Assembly: GCF_003007675.1 (NCBI RefSeq)
Contig: NZ_PXNP01000009.1
Coordinates: forward strand, 124,001 to 188,000
Origin: Marinobacter fuscus
GTDB taxonomy: Bacteria; Pseudomonadota; Gammaproteobacteria; Pseudomonadales; Oleiphilaceae
Reading direction: 5' to 3'
DNA length: 64,000 nt
Numbering within the stretch: position 1 is the first letter of the stretch; every line of letters starts with the position of its first letter. Made by a program: the position numbers and the translations under genes. Shown in pieces: positions 46,616-56,699 of this stretch. The notes below the pieces were generated by a model, which was not told where the DNA came from, made no database searches, and was given only the letters and a program-made list of their open reading frames with translations.

Positions 46616-47965
46616 ATGGAAGCTATTTCCGAATTTGTCAGTCAAATCAACGGCCTGGTATGGGGCCCACCCATGCTGGTGATGATTCTCGGTGTGGGCC
46701 TGCTGCTGAGTATCGGCTTGAAAATGATGCCGATTCTGAAACTGGGCGCTGGCTTCCGGCTGATGTGGAGCGGGCGCGCCCGAGGCGCCAACGAGGACGG
46801 CGACATTCCACCGTTCCAGGCGCTGATGACCGCATTGTCGGCAACGGTCGGCACCGGCAACATCGCCGGTGTGGCAACGGCGGTTTTCCTGGGCGGCCCG
46901 GGGGCGCTGTTCTGGATGTGGCTGACCGCTCTGGTGGGTATGGCCACCAAATATTCCGAGGCGGTACTGGCCGTGCGCTTCCGGGAGGTGGATGAGCGCG
47001 GCGCCCATGTGGGCGGCCCCATGTACTACATCCGTAATGGCCTTGGCAGCAAATGGGCCTGGCTGGGCATTCTGTTCGCTGTGTTCGCCTCGATTGCCGC
47101 GTTCGGTATCGGCAACACCGTACAGGCCAACTCGGTGGCCGATGTTCTGGAAACCAATTTCGGCCTGCCACACTGGGCCACCGGCGTTATTCTGATGGTG
47201 CTGGTGGGCATGGTGCTCATTGGCGGTATCAAGCGGATTGGTCAGGTCGCCAGTGCCCTGGTGCCGTTCATGGCGGTATCCTACGTATTGATCGGGTTGA
47301 TTGTTCTGGCCATCAACGCCAACCAGATTCCCCACGCTTTCAGCCTGGTGTTCAGCTACGCCTTCAGCCCTGCTGCCGCCGAAGGCGGCTTTGCCGGTGC
47401 GGCGGTCTGGGCCGCCATCCGGTTCGGGGTTGCCCGGGGTATCTTCTCTAACGAAGCGGGCCTGGGTTCCGCGCCCATCGCCCACGCGGCCGCGCAAACC
47501 AAAAACCCGGTTAAACAGGGCATGGTGGCCATGCTTGGCACCTTCATCGACACCATCATTGTGTGCAGCATCACCGGCCTGGTGATCATCACTTCCGGCG
47601 CCTGGACGTCGGGTGAAACCGGCGCCGCCCTGACGTCTCTGGCGTTTGAAGCTGGCCTGCCCGGTTTTGGTAATTATGTGGTGGCGATTGCGCTGGCTAT
47701 CTTTGCCTTCACCACCATTCTGGGCTGGTCGTTCTACGGTGAACGCTGCGTCGAGTTCCTGTTCGGCATCAAAGCAATTCTGCCCTACCGGATTCTGTGG
47801 ATTCTGGCGATTCCGCTGGGCGCCACCATCAACCTGGGCTTTATCTGGCTGGTGGCCGACACCCTGAACGCGATGATGGCACTGCCGAACCTGATTGCCC
47901 TGCTGTTGCTGTGCCCGGTGGTGTTCAAACTGACCCGGGAATACTTTGAAAAACAGAGGCAGTAA
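46616..47965 (+). CDS. Sodium:alanine symporter (AGCS family)
   Basis: Inner-membrane symporter of about 449 residues that imports alanine or glycine with sodium. Family signatures are FQALMTALSATVGTGNIAGV, GGPGALFWMWLTALVGMATK, YSEAVLAVRFREVDERG, and ARGIFSNEAGLGSAPIAHAA. I chose the ATG at 46616 (GGGAG six bases before) rather than the TTG four codons earlier. A terminator follows 20 bp after the stop. Confidence 0.95.
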   Translation: MEAISEFVSQINGLVWGPPMLVMILGVGLLLSIGLKMMPILKLGAGFRLMWSGRARGANEDGDIPPFQALMTALSATVGTGNIAGVATAVFLGGPGALFWMWLTALVGMATKYSEAVLAVRFREVDERGAHVGGPMYYIRNGLGSKWAWLGILFAVFASIAAFGIGNTVQANSVADVLETNFGLPHWATGVILMVLVGMVLIGGIKRIGQVASALVPFMAVSYVLIGLIVLAINANQIPHAFSLVFSYAFSPAAAEGGFAGAAVWAAIRFGVARGIFSNEAGLGSAPIAHAAAQTKNPVKQGMVAMLGTFIDTIIVCSITGLVIITSGAWTSGETGAALTSLAFEAGLPGFGNYVVAIALAIFAFTTILGWSFYGERCVEFLFGIKAILPYRILWILAIPLGATINLGFIWLVADTLNAMMALPNLIALLLLCPVVFKLTREYFEKQRQ

Positions 47966-47985
47966 CCGCAGTTTGCCTGGGGCGC

Positions 47986-48005
47986 GCGGCAAAAATGCCG
48001 CTTTT
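47986..48005 (+). terminator. Terminator after the AGCS gene
   Basis: GCGGCA (47986-47991) pairs with TGCCGC (47996-48001) around an AAAA loop and is followed by TTTT. Short but typical. Confidence 0.7.
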
Positions 48006-48107
48006 CACATGAGATAAATCAAGCGCCCCTTGTTTTATTTTTTTCCGGCATCAAAGATAGCCTTATACACCGTTCGTAACGCTACCGTGTAAAAAAGGAG
48101 AATGACT

Positions 48108-48761
48108 ATGAGTTTGCGTCTTGGAGATACCGCACCGGATTTCGAACAGGACACCACCGAAGGCAAGATCCGCTTTCACGATTGGCTGGGCAATGGCTGG
48201 GGCGTTCTGTTTTCTCACCCGGCTGACTTCACGCCGGTCTGCACCACCGAGCTGGGCCTGACCGCGAAGCTGAAAGACGAGTTTGCCAAGCGCAACGTCA
48301 AGGCCATCGCCTTGAGTGTTGATCCGGTGGACTCACACCACGACTGGATCAAAGACATCAACGAAACCCAGGGCTGCGTGGTCAACTTCCCGATTATTGC
48401 CGACCACGATCGCAAGGTGTCCGAGCTGTACGACATGATCCACCCCAATGCCGACAGCAGCCTGACCGTGCGCTCTCTGTTCGTGATCGACCCGAACAAG
48501 AAAGTACGCCTGATCATCACCTACCCGGCGTCCACCGGCCGTAACTTCAACGAAGTGCTGCGGGTGATTGACTCCCTGCAACTGACCGACGACCACAAGG
48601 TGGCAACTCCGGGCAACTGGGAGCGGGGCGGCGATGTGGTGATTGTGCCGTCACTGCAGGATGAAGACGAAATCAAACAGCGCTTCCCGAAAGGCTACAA
48701 GGCGGTGAAGTCCTACCTGCGGATGACGCCGGATCCGTCCTCCAACTGGAGTGGCGACTGA
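48108..48761 (+). CDS. 1-Cys peroxiredoxin (Prx6 type)
   Basis: Cytoplasmic peroxidase of about 217 residues. The active-site motif is HPADFTPVCTTELG and the family stretch SVDPVDSHHDWIKDINETQG follows; the long C-terminal region and no second conserved cysteine place it in the 1-Cys Prx6 group. I chose the ATG at 48108; the ATG at 48102 lies too close to the AAGGAG ribosome site. It is alone in its unit between two terminators. Its leader (48006-48107) is AT-rich, but I could not support an OxyR site. Confidence 0.94.
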   Translation: MSLRLGDTAPDFEQDTTEGKIRFHDWLGNGWGVLFSHPADFTPVCTTELGLTAKLKDEFAKRNVKAIALSVDPVDSHHDWIKDINETQGCVVNFPIIADHDRKVSELYDMIHPNADSSLTVRSLFVIDPNKKVRLIITYPASTGRNFNEVLRVIDSLQLTDDHKVATPGNWERGGDVVIVPSLQDEDEIKQRFPKGYKAVKSYLRMTPDPSSNWSGD

Positions 48762-48794
48762 GCCGACCGGTTGGCACCAGTAACGGATACGAAA

Positions 48795-48823
48795 ACGGGC
48801 AGCCATCTGGCTGCCCGTTTTTT
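48795..48823 (+). terminator. Terminator after the peroxiredoxin gene
   Basis: ACGGGCAGCC and GGCTGCCCGT (10-bp arms) around ATCT, followed by six T. AAAA before the first arm gives some bidirectional capacity for the convergent metNIQ operon. Confidence 0.88.
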
Positions 48824-48858
48824 ATTGCCTGTTTGCCGGTGCAGGCACCGGCCTGGCA

Positions 48859-49641
48859 TCAGAAGGCGGGAACCACCGCGCCTTCGTATTTCTCCATGAT
48901 GAAATCCTTCACCGCGTCGGATTTCAGGGCAGCAGCCAGTTTCTTCATCGCCTCGCTGTCCTTGTTGTCCGGGCGCGCCACCAGAATGTTCACGTAGGGT
49001 GACTCGGAACCCTCAATCACCAGCGCATCTTCAGACGGATTCAGGCCCGCTTCCAGAGCGTAGTTGGTGTTGATCAGGGCAACGTCTACCTGATTCAGGA
49101 TACGGGGCAGGGTCGCTGCTTCCAGCTCCTTGAAATCCAGATCTTTCGGGTTGTCGGCAATATCACGGGGCGTGGCGGTGATTTTGCTTTCATCTTTCAG
49201 CGTGATCAGTCCGGCTTTTTGCAGCAGCAGCAAGGCCCGGCCACCGTTGGTGGGGTCGTTCGGAATTGCCACCACAGCACCTTCTTTCAGCTCGTCCAGA
49301 GACTTGAGCTTGCTGGAATAAGCGCCAAATGGCTCGACGTGTACGCCGGTGACCGTCACCAGACTGGTACCACGGCCACTGTTGAACTCGTCCAGGTACG
49401 GCTGATGCTGGAAGAAGTTGGCATCCATCCGCTTCTGGTCCACCTGGATGTTCGGCTGCACGTAATCGGTGAACACTTTCACATCCAGCTCTACGCCTTC
49501 TTTCGCCAGCGCAGGCTTGACGAATTCAAGCAGCTCGGCGTGGGGCACCGGTGTTGCCGCCACAGACAAGGTTTCGGCGTTGGCGGCAGTGGCAAAACTT
49601 GCGGCAGCAGTCAGGGCCACCAGAGTTTTCTTCAGGCTCAT
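48859..49641 (-). CDS. metQ: D-methionine-binding protein MetQ (NlpA family)
   Basis: Periplasmic binding protein of 260 residues for the MetNI importer. Family stretches: VAATPVPHAELLEFVKPALA, DVKVFTDYVQPNIQVDQKRM, DANFFQHQPYLDEFN and VAIPNDPTNGGRALLLLQKA. The signal sequence (TLVALTAAASFATAANA) ends in an AxA site and has no lipobox cysteine, although MetQ of many bacteria is lipidated. It is last in the metN-metI-metQ order, 61 bp after metI. Confidence 0.95.
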   Translation of the reverse strand: MSLKKTLVALTAAASFATAANAETLSVAATPVPHAELLEFVKPALAKEGVELDVKVFTDYVQPNIQVDQKRMDANFFQHQPYLDEFNSGRGTSLVTVTGVHVEPFGAYSSKLKSLDELKEGAVVAIPNDPTNGGRALLLLQKAGLITLKDESKITATPRDIADNPKDLDFKELEAATLPRILNQVDVALINTNYALEAGLNPSEDALVIEGSESPYVNILVARPDNKDSEAMKKLAAALKSDAVKDFIMEKYEGAVVPAF

Positions 49642-49702
49642 TGAGCACTTCTCCTGTCAAACGATTGTTGGTATTCGGGGTTGAGCAAACAGAACGCAAT
49701 CA

Positions 49703-50380
49703 TTATTTTCGGCTGAAATAGAGCACCAGCCGGTCGCCAGCCATCTGCAGCAGCTGCACAAAGATGACCAGTAGGGCAACGGTAATCACCATAACGTCGG
49801 TCTGGAAACGCTGGTAACCGAAACGAATGGCCAGATCCCCCAGGCCGCCGCCACCAATCACACCAGACATGGCGGCATAGGACACCAGGGTGATGGCAGT
49901 AACGGTGATTCCGGCGATGATGCCCGGAAGCGCCTCCGGCAGCAAGGCACCGAAAATGATCTGGCGCACGTTGGCACCCATGGCCTGGGTGGCTTCAATA
50001 ATACCCCGGTCGACTTCCCGCAGAGAGGTTTCCACCAGCCGGGCAAAGAAGGGTGCGCCACCGGCCACCAACGGCGGTATGGCACCGGCCACCCCCAGAG
50101 AGGTACCGATCAGCATCACCGTAAACGGAATCATCACAATCAGCAGGATAATGAACGGCACCGAGCGCAACACATTCACCACAAACGAGAGCATGGCGTA
50201 GGCCACCGGTTGCTCCAGCAGTTGGCGCTTGCCGGTCAGAAACAGCAGCACACCAATGGGCAGGCCGATCAGTACACTGAACAACAGCGACATGCCCACC
50301 ATCACCAGGGTATCCCAGCTGGCCACACCAATCTCGGCCCAGTCCACGTTGCCCAAAAGGGTTTCCATCAAGGCTTCCAT
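49703..50380 (-). CDS. metI: D-methionine ABC transporter permease
   Basis: Inner-membrane permease of 225 residues with about five helices. It shows DTLVMVGMSLLFSVLIGLPI, SVPFIILLIVMIPFTVMLIG, and the EAA-loop region EATQAMGANVRQIIFGALLP. Its ATG overlaps the metN stop by one base. Confidence 0.95.
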   Translation of the reverse strand: MEALMETLLGNVDWAEIGVASWDTLVMVGMSLLFSVLIGLPIGVLLFLTGKRQLLEQPVAYAMLSFVVNVLRSVPFIILLIVMIPFTVMLIGTSLGVAGAIPPLVAGGAPFFARLVETSLREVDRGIIEATQAMGANVRQIIFGALLPEALPGIIAGITVTAITLVSYAAMSGVIGGGGLGDLAIRFGYQRFQTDVMVITVALLVIFVQLLQMAGDRLVLYFSRK

Positions 50381-51387
50381 CAGCGCATCACCTCCACGTG
50401 TACATCGGCGGCTTCCAGCGCCTGCATGGCAACCCCCAGGTCACCGCCGACCAGAGACAGGGTCAACTGCCCATAGGGCGTATCCTTGATATGGTCAATC
50501 CGGCCAGAAAGAATGCTGAAATCCACACCCGACTCGCGGGCCACACGCCCCAGCAGAGGCTTGTAGGTGGATTCGCCTTTGAAGGTCAGGCGCAGAATAC
50601 GGCCATTGGCTTTCTGGAAGTCTTCCTGCAATTCGTCCCGGTCAATGCTTTCGCTCTCGAATACGAAATCCCGGGTGGTCGGGTGTTGCGGATGTAGAAA
50701 CACCTCACTCACCGGCCCCATTTCCACCACACGGCCCGCGTCCATCACCGCCACACGGTCACAGACCCGGCGCACCACATCCATCTCGTGGGTGATCAGA
50801 ACAATGGTCAGGCCCAGTTCCTTGTTGATGTCCGCCAGCAGTTTCAGCACCGACTGGGTAGTTTGCGGGTCGAGCGCGCTGGTGGCCTCATCGCACAGCA
50901 AAATGGTGGGCCGACACGCCAGCGCCCGGGCAATGCCCACCCGCTGCTTCTGCCCGCCGGACAGCTGGGACGGATATTTGTTGGCATGGTCACTCAGACT
51001 GACCCGCGCCAGCAATTCCGTCACCCGGCTACGAATGTCTTCTTTCGAATAAATGCCCGCCAGCTTCATGGGGAAGGCAATATTGTCTGCCACCGTTTTC
51101 GACGATAGCAAATTGAAATGCTGGAAAATCATACCCACTTTGCGGCGAAACGCCCGCAACTCGGCGGCGGTGTACCAGGTGATATCCTCGTCGTCGATCA
51201 GAATGCGGCCGCCGGTGGACGGTTCCAGCTTGTTGATCAGCCGGACGAGGGTCGACTTGCCCGCACCGGAATGCCCGACGATGCCGAAGACCTCGCCGTT
51301 TTCAATGGTCATACTGGTCGGGTGCAACGCGGGAACCGCCCGACCACCTACCTGATACGACTTTTCTACCTGGTCAAATACAATCAC
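50380..51387 (-). CDS. metN: D-methionine ABC transporter ATPase
   Basis: ATPase of 335 residues with a C-terminal NIL (ACT-like) regulatory domain from about 255, where methionine binds to inhibit import in E. coli. It carries Walker [16 protein letters not shown], signature [16 protein letters not shown] and Walker [16 protein letters not shown]. It starts with GTG at 51387, with an AAGG stretch eight bases upstream. It is the first gene of metNIQ. No MetJ-type box could be supported in its leader. Confidence 0.95.
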   Translation of the reverse strand: MIVFDQVEKSYQVGGRAVPALHPTSMTIENGEVFGIVGHSGAGKSTLVRLINKLEPSTGGRILIDDEDITWYTAAELRAFRRKVGMIFQHFNLLSSKTVADNIAFPMKLAGIYSKEDIRSRVTELLARVSLSDHANKYPSQLSGGQKQRVGIARALACRPTILLCDEATSALDPQTTQSVLKLLADINKELGLTIVLITHEMDVVRRVCDRVAVMDAGRVVEMGPVSEVFLHPQHPTTRDFVFESESIDRDELQEDFQKANGRILRLTFKGESTYKPLLGRVARESGVDFSILSGRIDHIKDTPYGQLTLSLVGGDLGVAMQALEAADVHVEVMR

Positions 51388-51724
51388 GTTAATGCCTTGC
51401 GGGTGTGACTTTGAGGGCGGCGATTATAGCCTATTCAGCAGCCAAACCCGAATCCCCGGGCCGGTTTGGCGAATGCCTTTCTCTACTGGAACGCAACAGC
51501 CGCCTACATTTGCTGAGGTGTCTGCCCCGATGTTCCGAGACCGGGTGGAGCGGGCCAGAGATAGACCTGATTCACTGGCTGCGCTACCGCGTGCAGTCAG
51601 AGCATCTTACTAGCCGGGCATTCAGCCCCTTTTCCGGACTGGAAATTAGCTTGCTGTATACCATACTGAAGGTTTTCGGCCTGGCGACGCCGCCGTTCTC
51701 AGCATGGAGCACAGGAATATCATC
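51388..51724. other. Intergenic region between metN and the histidine kinase gene
   Basis: This 337-bp stretch should contain divergent promoters for metNIQ and the kinase operon. Short frames exist but none has a credible start, ribosome site or known protein. I see no RNA gene, riboswitch or clear operator. Confidence 0.5.
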
Positions 51725-52849
51725 ATGGACTCCACATCACGTTTACAATCATCAGAGGCAAAGTTTCGGGGCCTGCTTGAGTCCGCGCCCGATGCCATAG
51801 TCATTGTCGACCAGAACGGGCGAATCCAGCTGGTCAATGCCCAGACGGAAGCACTGTTTGGCTATCCGCGCCGGGAGCTGATCGGCCAGAATATTGAGAT
51901 ACTGATGCCGGAGCGCTACCGGAATCAGCACGTCGGCCATCGCCAGCAATTTGCTGAGAATGCCCGGGTTCGCCCAATGGGGGCAGGGCTTGAGTTGCAC
52001 GGGCTGCGCAAAGGGGGCGTGGAGTTTCCGGTCGAGATCAGCCTCAGCCCCCTTCAGACCGACGAAGGCGTATTGATCTCCAGTGCTATTCGCGACATTT
52101 CCCAGCGCAAGCAGACAGAGCTCGAACTGCAGGAAAAGAACGCCGAACTGGCCCGGGCCAATCAAGCCAAGGATCAGTTTCTTGCCAGCATGAGCCACGA
52201 GCTGCGCACACCGCTAAATGCGATTATCGGTTTCACCGGCACCCTGTTAATGAAGCTTCCCGGCCCCATAAACGCCGATCAGGAAAAACAGCTGGGGATA
52301 GTACGCTCCAGCGCCGAACACTTACTCTCCCTGATCAATGATCTTCTCGATATTGCGAAGATCGACGCGGGAAAACTGGAACTCAAACCGGAACGGCTAA
52401 ATCTCAACCATCTGCTGGAACAAGCCCACAACACAGTCGCGGTTCAGGCCCGGGAAAAACGCCTTGAGCTGCATCTCGAGCTGCCAAACGAAGCGATCAA
52501 TCTTGAAACCGACCGACGGGCCCTGAACCAGATCTTGTTGAACCTGCTCAGCAATGGTCTCAAATTCACTCATCAGGGCAGCGTTCGCCTCAAGCTGTCC
52601 CGACGGGGCAAACAAGAGGTTGTGATCTCGGTAAGGGACTCCGGCCCCGGCATGGACGCCGTTGCACAGGCGCACCTGTTCCAGCCATTTTCCCGGGGCG
52701 TATTGTCGTCCCGTCGCACCGAAGGCACAGGGCTTGGCCTGTATCTCAGCCAGAAACTGGCACAGCAACTGGGCGGTTCCCTGAGCCTGACCCACAGTTC
52801 GACCCGGGGTTCTGAATTCACGTTGACGCTGGTAACCGGTGAAACATGA
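51725..52849 (+). CDS. PAS sensor histidine kinase
   Basis: Soluble kinase of about 374 residues: a PAS domain (about 10-130: [20 protein letters not shown]), a HisKA domain with [20 protein letters not shown], and an ATPase domain with [24 protein letters not shown] and [12 protein letters not shown]. No membrane segments, so it senses inside the cell. I chose the ATG at 51725, with AGGAA upstream. The next gene, a single-domain receiver, overlaps its stop as ATGA, and a third gene with its own receiver follows. Confidence 0.92.
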   Translation: MDSTSRLQSSEAKFRGLLESAPDAIVIVDQNGRIQLVNAQTEALFGYPRRELIGQNIEILMPERYRNQHVGHRQQFAENARVRPMGAGLELHGLRKGGVEFPVEISLSPLQTDEGVLISSAIRDISQRKQTELELQEKNAELARANQAKDQFLASMSHELRTPLNAIIGFTGTLLMKLPGPINADQEKQLGIVRSSAEHLLSLINDLLDIAKIDAGKLELKPERLNLNHLLEQAHNTVAVQAREKRLELHLELPNEAINLETDRRALNQILLNLLSNGLKFTHQGSVRLKLSRRGKQEVVISVRDSGPGMDAVAQAHLFQPFSRGVLSSRRTEGTGLGLYLSQKLAQQLGGSLSLTHSSTRGSEFTLTLVTGET

Positions 52850-53223
52850 GTGCTCAGATACTTCTGGTGGAAGACGATCCGGCCAGCCTGGAACTCTTCA
52901 GCTACCTGCTTGAGTACCAGGGCTTTCAGGTCTACCAGGCGGAAGATGGCTGCCAGGCTCTGGACAAGGCCCTGGCACTGAGCTCAGTTCTCGATCTTGT
53001 GATCAGCGATATCCAGATGCCAGAAATGGATGGCTACCAGTTGCTAAAAGCACTTCGGGCGCATAGTGATTTCGCTACCAAGCCCATCATCGCCATCACT
53101 GCATTTTCCATGTCGGGTGATGAACAGCGCATCCTGGGCGCCGGATTCGATGGCTACATCTCCAAACCGATTGCTCCCGAGCGGTTTGTTGCTCAGGTCA
53201 GCCAGTGGCTCACGCCGTCATAG
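52846..53223 (+). CDS. Single-domain response regulator
   Basis: A 125-residue receiver: [17 protein letters not shown], the phosphorylated Asp in [14 protein letters not shown], the ITAF switch and the SKPI lysine. There is no output domain. Its ATG overlaps the kinase stop and the REC-GGDEF-EAL gene follows 36 bp later, so it may pass phosphate in a relay or compete for it. Confidence 0.92.
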   Translation: MSAQILLVEDDPASLELFSYLLEYQGFQVYQAEDGCQALDKALALSSVLDLVISDIQMPEMDGYQLLKALRAHSDFATKPIIAITAFSMSGDEQRILGAGFDGYISKPIAPERFVAQVSQWLTPS

Positions 53224-53259
53224 CAGTCTTCGCACACGGATATCAGAGGGCATTGCACC

Positions 53260-55932
53260 ATGGCCAAAATCCTCATTGTTGATGATCATGATGCCAACCG
53301 TGAACTGGTTGCATCACTGGCAGGCTATCTCGGCCATGAAATTCTGGAAGCCGGGAACGGTAAAACGGCACTCGACATCGTTCGGCAGCAAATGCCAGAC
53401 CTGGTGATCTGCGATTTGCTGATGCCGGTCATGGATGGCTACCAATTTGTAAAGCAGGTACGCCGGGAGCCTAATATCGCCAACACCGAGATTTTGTTCT
53501 ACACCGCCAATTACAGCGAGAACGAGGCTCTGCACATGGCCCAACAACTCGGCGTGAAGCGTGTGCTCTTCAAACCCTGCCTGCCTGAAGACGTGCTGGA
53601 AGCCATCGAAACCGGGCTCAATGATTCCCGCAACCCGGAGCAAGCCCCACATGGCCTTGACGGCAAGGCTTTCGATGCCGAACACGCCCGGATTCTGACA
53701 GACACCCTGTCCCGGAAAAGTGACGAGTTGGAGAAAGCCAACCACCGGCTGGCCGCTCTGACCGAAATCAACCTGCAACTTTCCGGTATGCGCGATGCCG
53801 GGCGGATACTGGAAACCATCTGCCAGGATGCCCGAACTCTGGTGGGGGCCAGCTACAGTATTCTGTGTGTGAACGAATGCCACAACGGCAATCAACAGAT
53901 CCGTTTTTTCCTGAGCGGCTTCGCTGGCAGCCGCTCTCACAGCCTGCCGCGTCCGGATCTTTATGAGGGGATACCCGGTGAGGTGCTGCGCAACCGAACT
54001 CCCCAAAGGCTACATGCTGGCAATGGGCAACAAAGCATCCATATCGGCTTACCCGATGGCTACCCGGAGGTTCATTCCTGCGTCATCTCTCCCATCATGT
54101 CGGCAACCGACGTGTACGGCTGGGTCTGCCTGATCAACCGTCTGGATGGCGAGGCTTTCAACCGCGAAGACGAGTGGTTGTGCAGCTCGCACGCAGCCAT
54201 GGCAGGCCGGGTGTACGAAAACCGCAGCTTGTACCTGCAACTGGAACATCGCGCCCGGAAACTGCAACTGTACGACCGGGCCATTGAAGAGAGCAGCAAC
54301 GGCATTGTCATATGTCTTGCCGACAAGGCCCGGGATAATCCGGTGATCTATGCCAACAAAGCGTTCAGCGAGATGACCGGCTACCCTCATGAAGAAGTGC
54401 TCGGCATGAGCCCTCGTTTTCTGCTGGCGGATGACCAGAACCAACCCGGGCTTGAGCCCCTCAGAAATTGCATGCGGCACGGTGGTTCAGCCCGGGCCAT
54501 CCTGCGCAACTACCGCAAGGATGGCAGCGCCTTCTGGAACGAGATTGCGCTGGCCGCAGTCCACGATGAGAGCGGGGAGGTTGCGCACTTTATCAGCGTT
54601 TTCAATGATGTTACCGAGCGCAAGCGCTATGAAAGCGTTCTGGAACATCAGGCCAACCACGACGACCTGACCGGGCTGCCAAACCGCAACCTGCTGAAGG
54701 ATAGGTTGGCTCATGCCGTTGCGCAGTCGGAAAGAAACAACAGCAGCTTTGCCGTTCTTCTTCTTGATCTTGACCAGTTCAAACGCATCAATGATGGCCT
54801 TGGCCACAAGATCGGTGACTTACTGATACAGCGAGTGGCCGCTCGCATGAATCGCTGTATCCGGGACAGCGATACCCTCGGGCGGCTGGGCGGTGATGAA
54901 TTCATGATTCTCGGCGGCAGCCTGCAAAACGAACAATCCGCATCGACGCTCGCCAGTAAATTGCTCAGTCAATTCGAACAAAAGATTGCGATCAACGGGC
55001 ACCAGATTGTCGCGTCTGCCAGCATCGGAATCGCCATTTACCCAAGGGACGGAGCTTCTGGCGACGAGCTGTTTCGCAATGCCGACACCGCCATGTATCG
55101 CGCCAAGGAAATGGGCCGGAATGGATTCCAGTTTTATTCCGCGGATATGAACCTGCGGATGCGGGAGCGGCTATGCCTTGAACAGGCGCTCAGAGACGCG
55201 GTTCCGAAAAAGCAACTGTCGTTGTGGTATCAGCCCAAACTTGATCTGAGAACCAGGCAGGTTTCCGGTGCCGAAGCCCTGATCCGCTGGCAGCATCCGG
55301 AGATCGGAGCGATATCGCCGGGAACATTCATCCCGGTTGCTGAAGACACCGGCCTGATGTCTGCCATCGGTGTCTGGGTGATTCGGGAGGCGGTTCGTCA
55401 AGTGAGCCAGTGGCGACGCGAGACCACTCTGGAAGTTCAGGTCGCCATTAATATTTCCGCATTTCAGCTCAGCCACCAGAGCTTTCTCGGCTATATTTTC
55501 GAAGCACTGAAGCGTTACGCACTGCCCCCTCAACTATTAACCGTAGAGGTAACAGAAACCGCCATCATGACCAATATGGAGATCGCCGTGAGCCAACTTC
55601 AGCAGCTCCGTGACCGAGGTGTTACCGTGGCTTTGGATGACTTTGGCACCGGCTACTCCAGCCTCACCTATCTGAAGCGCTTCCCGATTGATGTGGTAAA
55701 AATCGATCGAAGCTTTGTGGCGGACATCGGCGAAGATAGGGAAAGTGATGCCATTATTCAGGCCATCATTCGACTGGCCCATAGCCTGAGCATGACTGTT
55801 GTAGCAGAAGGCGTGGAGACCCAGGAACAGCTCGCGTTCCTGAGCGCCGCCGGCTGCGATGAAATGCAGGGGTTCCTGTTCAGCAAACCCCTGCCCGCCG
55901 GTGAATTATTGGCCTTTTTGCAGAAAAACTGA
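53260..55932 (+). CDS. REC-GAF-PAS-GGDEF-EAL cyclic-di-GMP output protein
   Basis: Large cytoplasmic response regulator of 890 residues. Receiver about 1-120 (ILIVDDHDANRELVASLAGY, phospho-Asp in LVICDLLMPVMDGY), a helical linker, GAF about 165-330, PAS about 345-460, GGDEF about 465-630 and EAL about 645-885. The cyclase motif is GRLGGDEFMILGG near 545 with an RDSD inhibitory site before it; the EAL motif is GAEALIRWQHPEIG near 672 with DDFGTGYSS later. Both catalytic domains look complete. The kinase and single receiver upstream make it the likely output of that phosphorelay. Confidence 0.94.
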   Translation: MAKILIVDDHDANRELVASLAGYLGHEILEAGNGKTALDIVRQQMPDLVICDLLMPVMDGYQFVKQVRREPNIANTEILFYTANYSENEALHMAQQLGVKRVLFKPCLPEDVLEAIETGLNDSRNPEQAPHGLDGKAFDAEHARILTDTLSRKSDELEKANHRLAALTEINLQLSGMRDAGRILETICQDARTLVGASYSILCVNECHNGNQQIRFFLSGFAGSRSHSLPRPDLYEGIPGEVLRNRTPQRLHAGNGQQSIHIGLPDGYPEVHSCVISPIMSATDVYGWVCLINRLDGEAFNREDEWLCSSHAAMAGRVYENRSLYLQLEHRARKLQLYDRAIEESSNGIVICLADKARDNPVIYANKAFSEMTGYPHEEVLGMSPRFLLADDQNQPGLEPLRNCMRHGGSARAILRNYRKDGSAFWNEIALAAVHDESGEVAHFISVFNDVTERKRYESVLEHQANHDDLTGLPNRNLLKDRLAHAVAQSERNNSSFAVLLLDLDQFKRINDGLGHKIGDLLIQRVAARMNRCIRDSDTLGRLGGDEFMILGGSLQNEQSASTLASKLLSQFEQKIAINGHQIVASASIGIAIYPRDGASGDELFRNADTAMYRAKEMGRNGFQFYSADMNLRMRERLCLEQALRDAVPKKQLSLWYQPKLDLRTRQVSGAEALIRWQHPEIGAISPGTFIPVAEDTGLMSAIGVWVIREAVRQVSQWRRETTLEVQVAINISAFQLSHQSFLGYIFEALKRYALPPQLLTVEVTETAIMTNMEIAVSQLQQLRDRGVTVALDDFGTGYSSLTYLKRFPIDVVKIDRSFVADIGEDRESDAIIQAIIRLAHSLSMTVVAEGVETQEQLAFLSAAGCDEMQGFLFSKPLPAGELLAFLQKN

Positions 55933-55939
55933 GCAGGCG

Positions 55940-56560
55940 TCAGTGCAATGAACGCATCTGCCTGGGGTAGAGCGCCGCGCTCACCTCCGGCTCTTCCAGC
56001 AGATCCGCCAGCTCCCGGTCAATCTCGGTTTCCTGCCCCTCTTCAGGCAGGGGCTCAAACAAGGTTTCCAGCCAGGAGGCGATCTGCGGTGCCTCGTCCC
56101 GTTCGTAATCGGTAGACAGGGCCTTGATGCGACGGAACCCGATGATGCGCTGGTGCCGGGGGTCGCGGATCTGCTCGAATCCGCGCCAGTAAATTCGATC
56201 CCGGGTGTGCAACTGCACGAACAAGGTGTCAATGGGCCCCTTGTCGTCTTCCTCTTCCCGGGCATCCTCATCAGCAGACTCAGGGCGTGCTTCGGCTGTT
56301 CCGGCTTTTTCTTCCTTCCGCCGAATAGTCGTCCAGGCCGGATACAGAACCGCCACGGCATCCGCCTCAACATGTTCACGTGCGGCCCTGAGAATGAGCC
56401 CCCAGCGGGCCTTGTCGGCATCGGTCTCCAGAGAGTTGATAGGAAGGTCGTAACTCTGATCATTAGACAGCACAATCGCCATCATGGGCGCGTCCAGCTC
56501 TCCCATGGCTTCAGCCTGTGCTACGGATACCAGATCGTCGATTGCCATCGATTGGTTCAT
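55940..56560 (-). CDS. Acidic protein of unknown function
   Basis: I do not recognise this 206-residue protein. It has no signal or membrane segment. A compact N-terminal part (MAIVLSNDQSYDLPINSLET) is followed by RAAREHVEADAVAVLYPAWT, a highly charged acidic linker (residues about 90-110), a second part (LFVQLHTRDRIYWRGFEQIR) and a Glu-rich C-terminus. Its gene converges on the GGDEF-EAL gene, 7 bp apart, and lies 139 bp from the amidase gene on the same strand. No link is evident. Confidence 0.7.
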   Translation of the reverse strand: MNQSMAIDDLVSVAQAEAMGELDAPMMAIVLSNDQSYDLPINSLETDADKARWGLILRAAREHVEADAVAVLYPAWTTIRRKEEKAGTAEARPESADEDAREEEDDKGPIDTLFVQLHTRDRIYWRGFEQIRDPRHQRIIGFRRIKALSTDYERDEAPQIASWLETLFEPLPEEGQETEIDRELADLLEEPEVSAALYPRQMRSLH

Positions 56561-56699
56561 AAGATGCTCGCCTCTTCGATGCCATCAGGGTGGATAGGGA
56601 ACCCCTATCCCTGTCTGACAGCATAGCCTGTTCCACCTGCAAAGATAAACGTGGGGTTGCGATTGGCGGATCACAACCCCAAATTCTCCGGCCCCGGCC

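Noticed and set aside
46589-47992. A 467-codon minus frame opposite the AGCS symporter
   Set aside because: His/Gln/Asn-rich shadow of a clear membrane transporter gene.
48006-48107. A possible OxyR site before the peroxiredoxin gene
   Set aside because: An ATAG half-site is present but the four spaced ATAG/CTAT elements are not.
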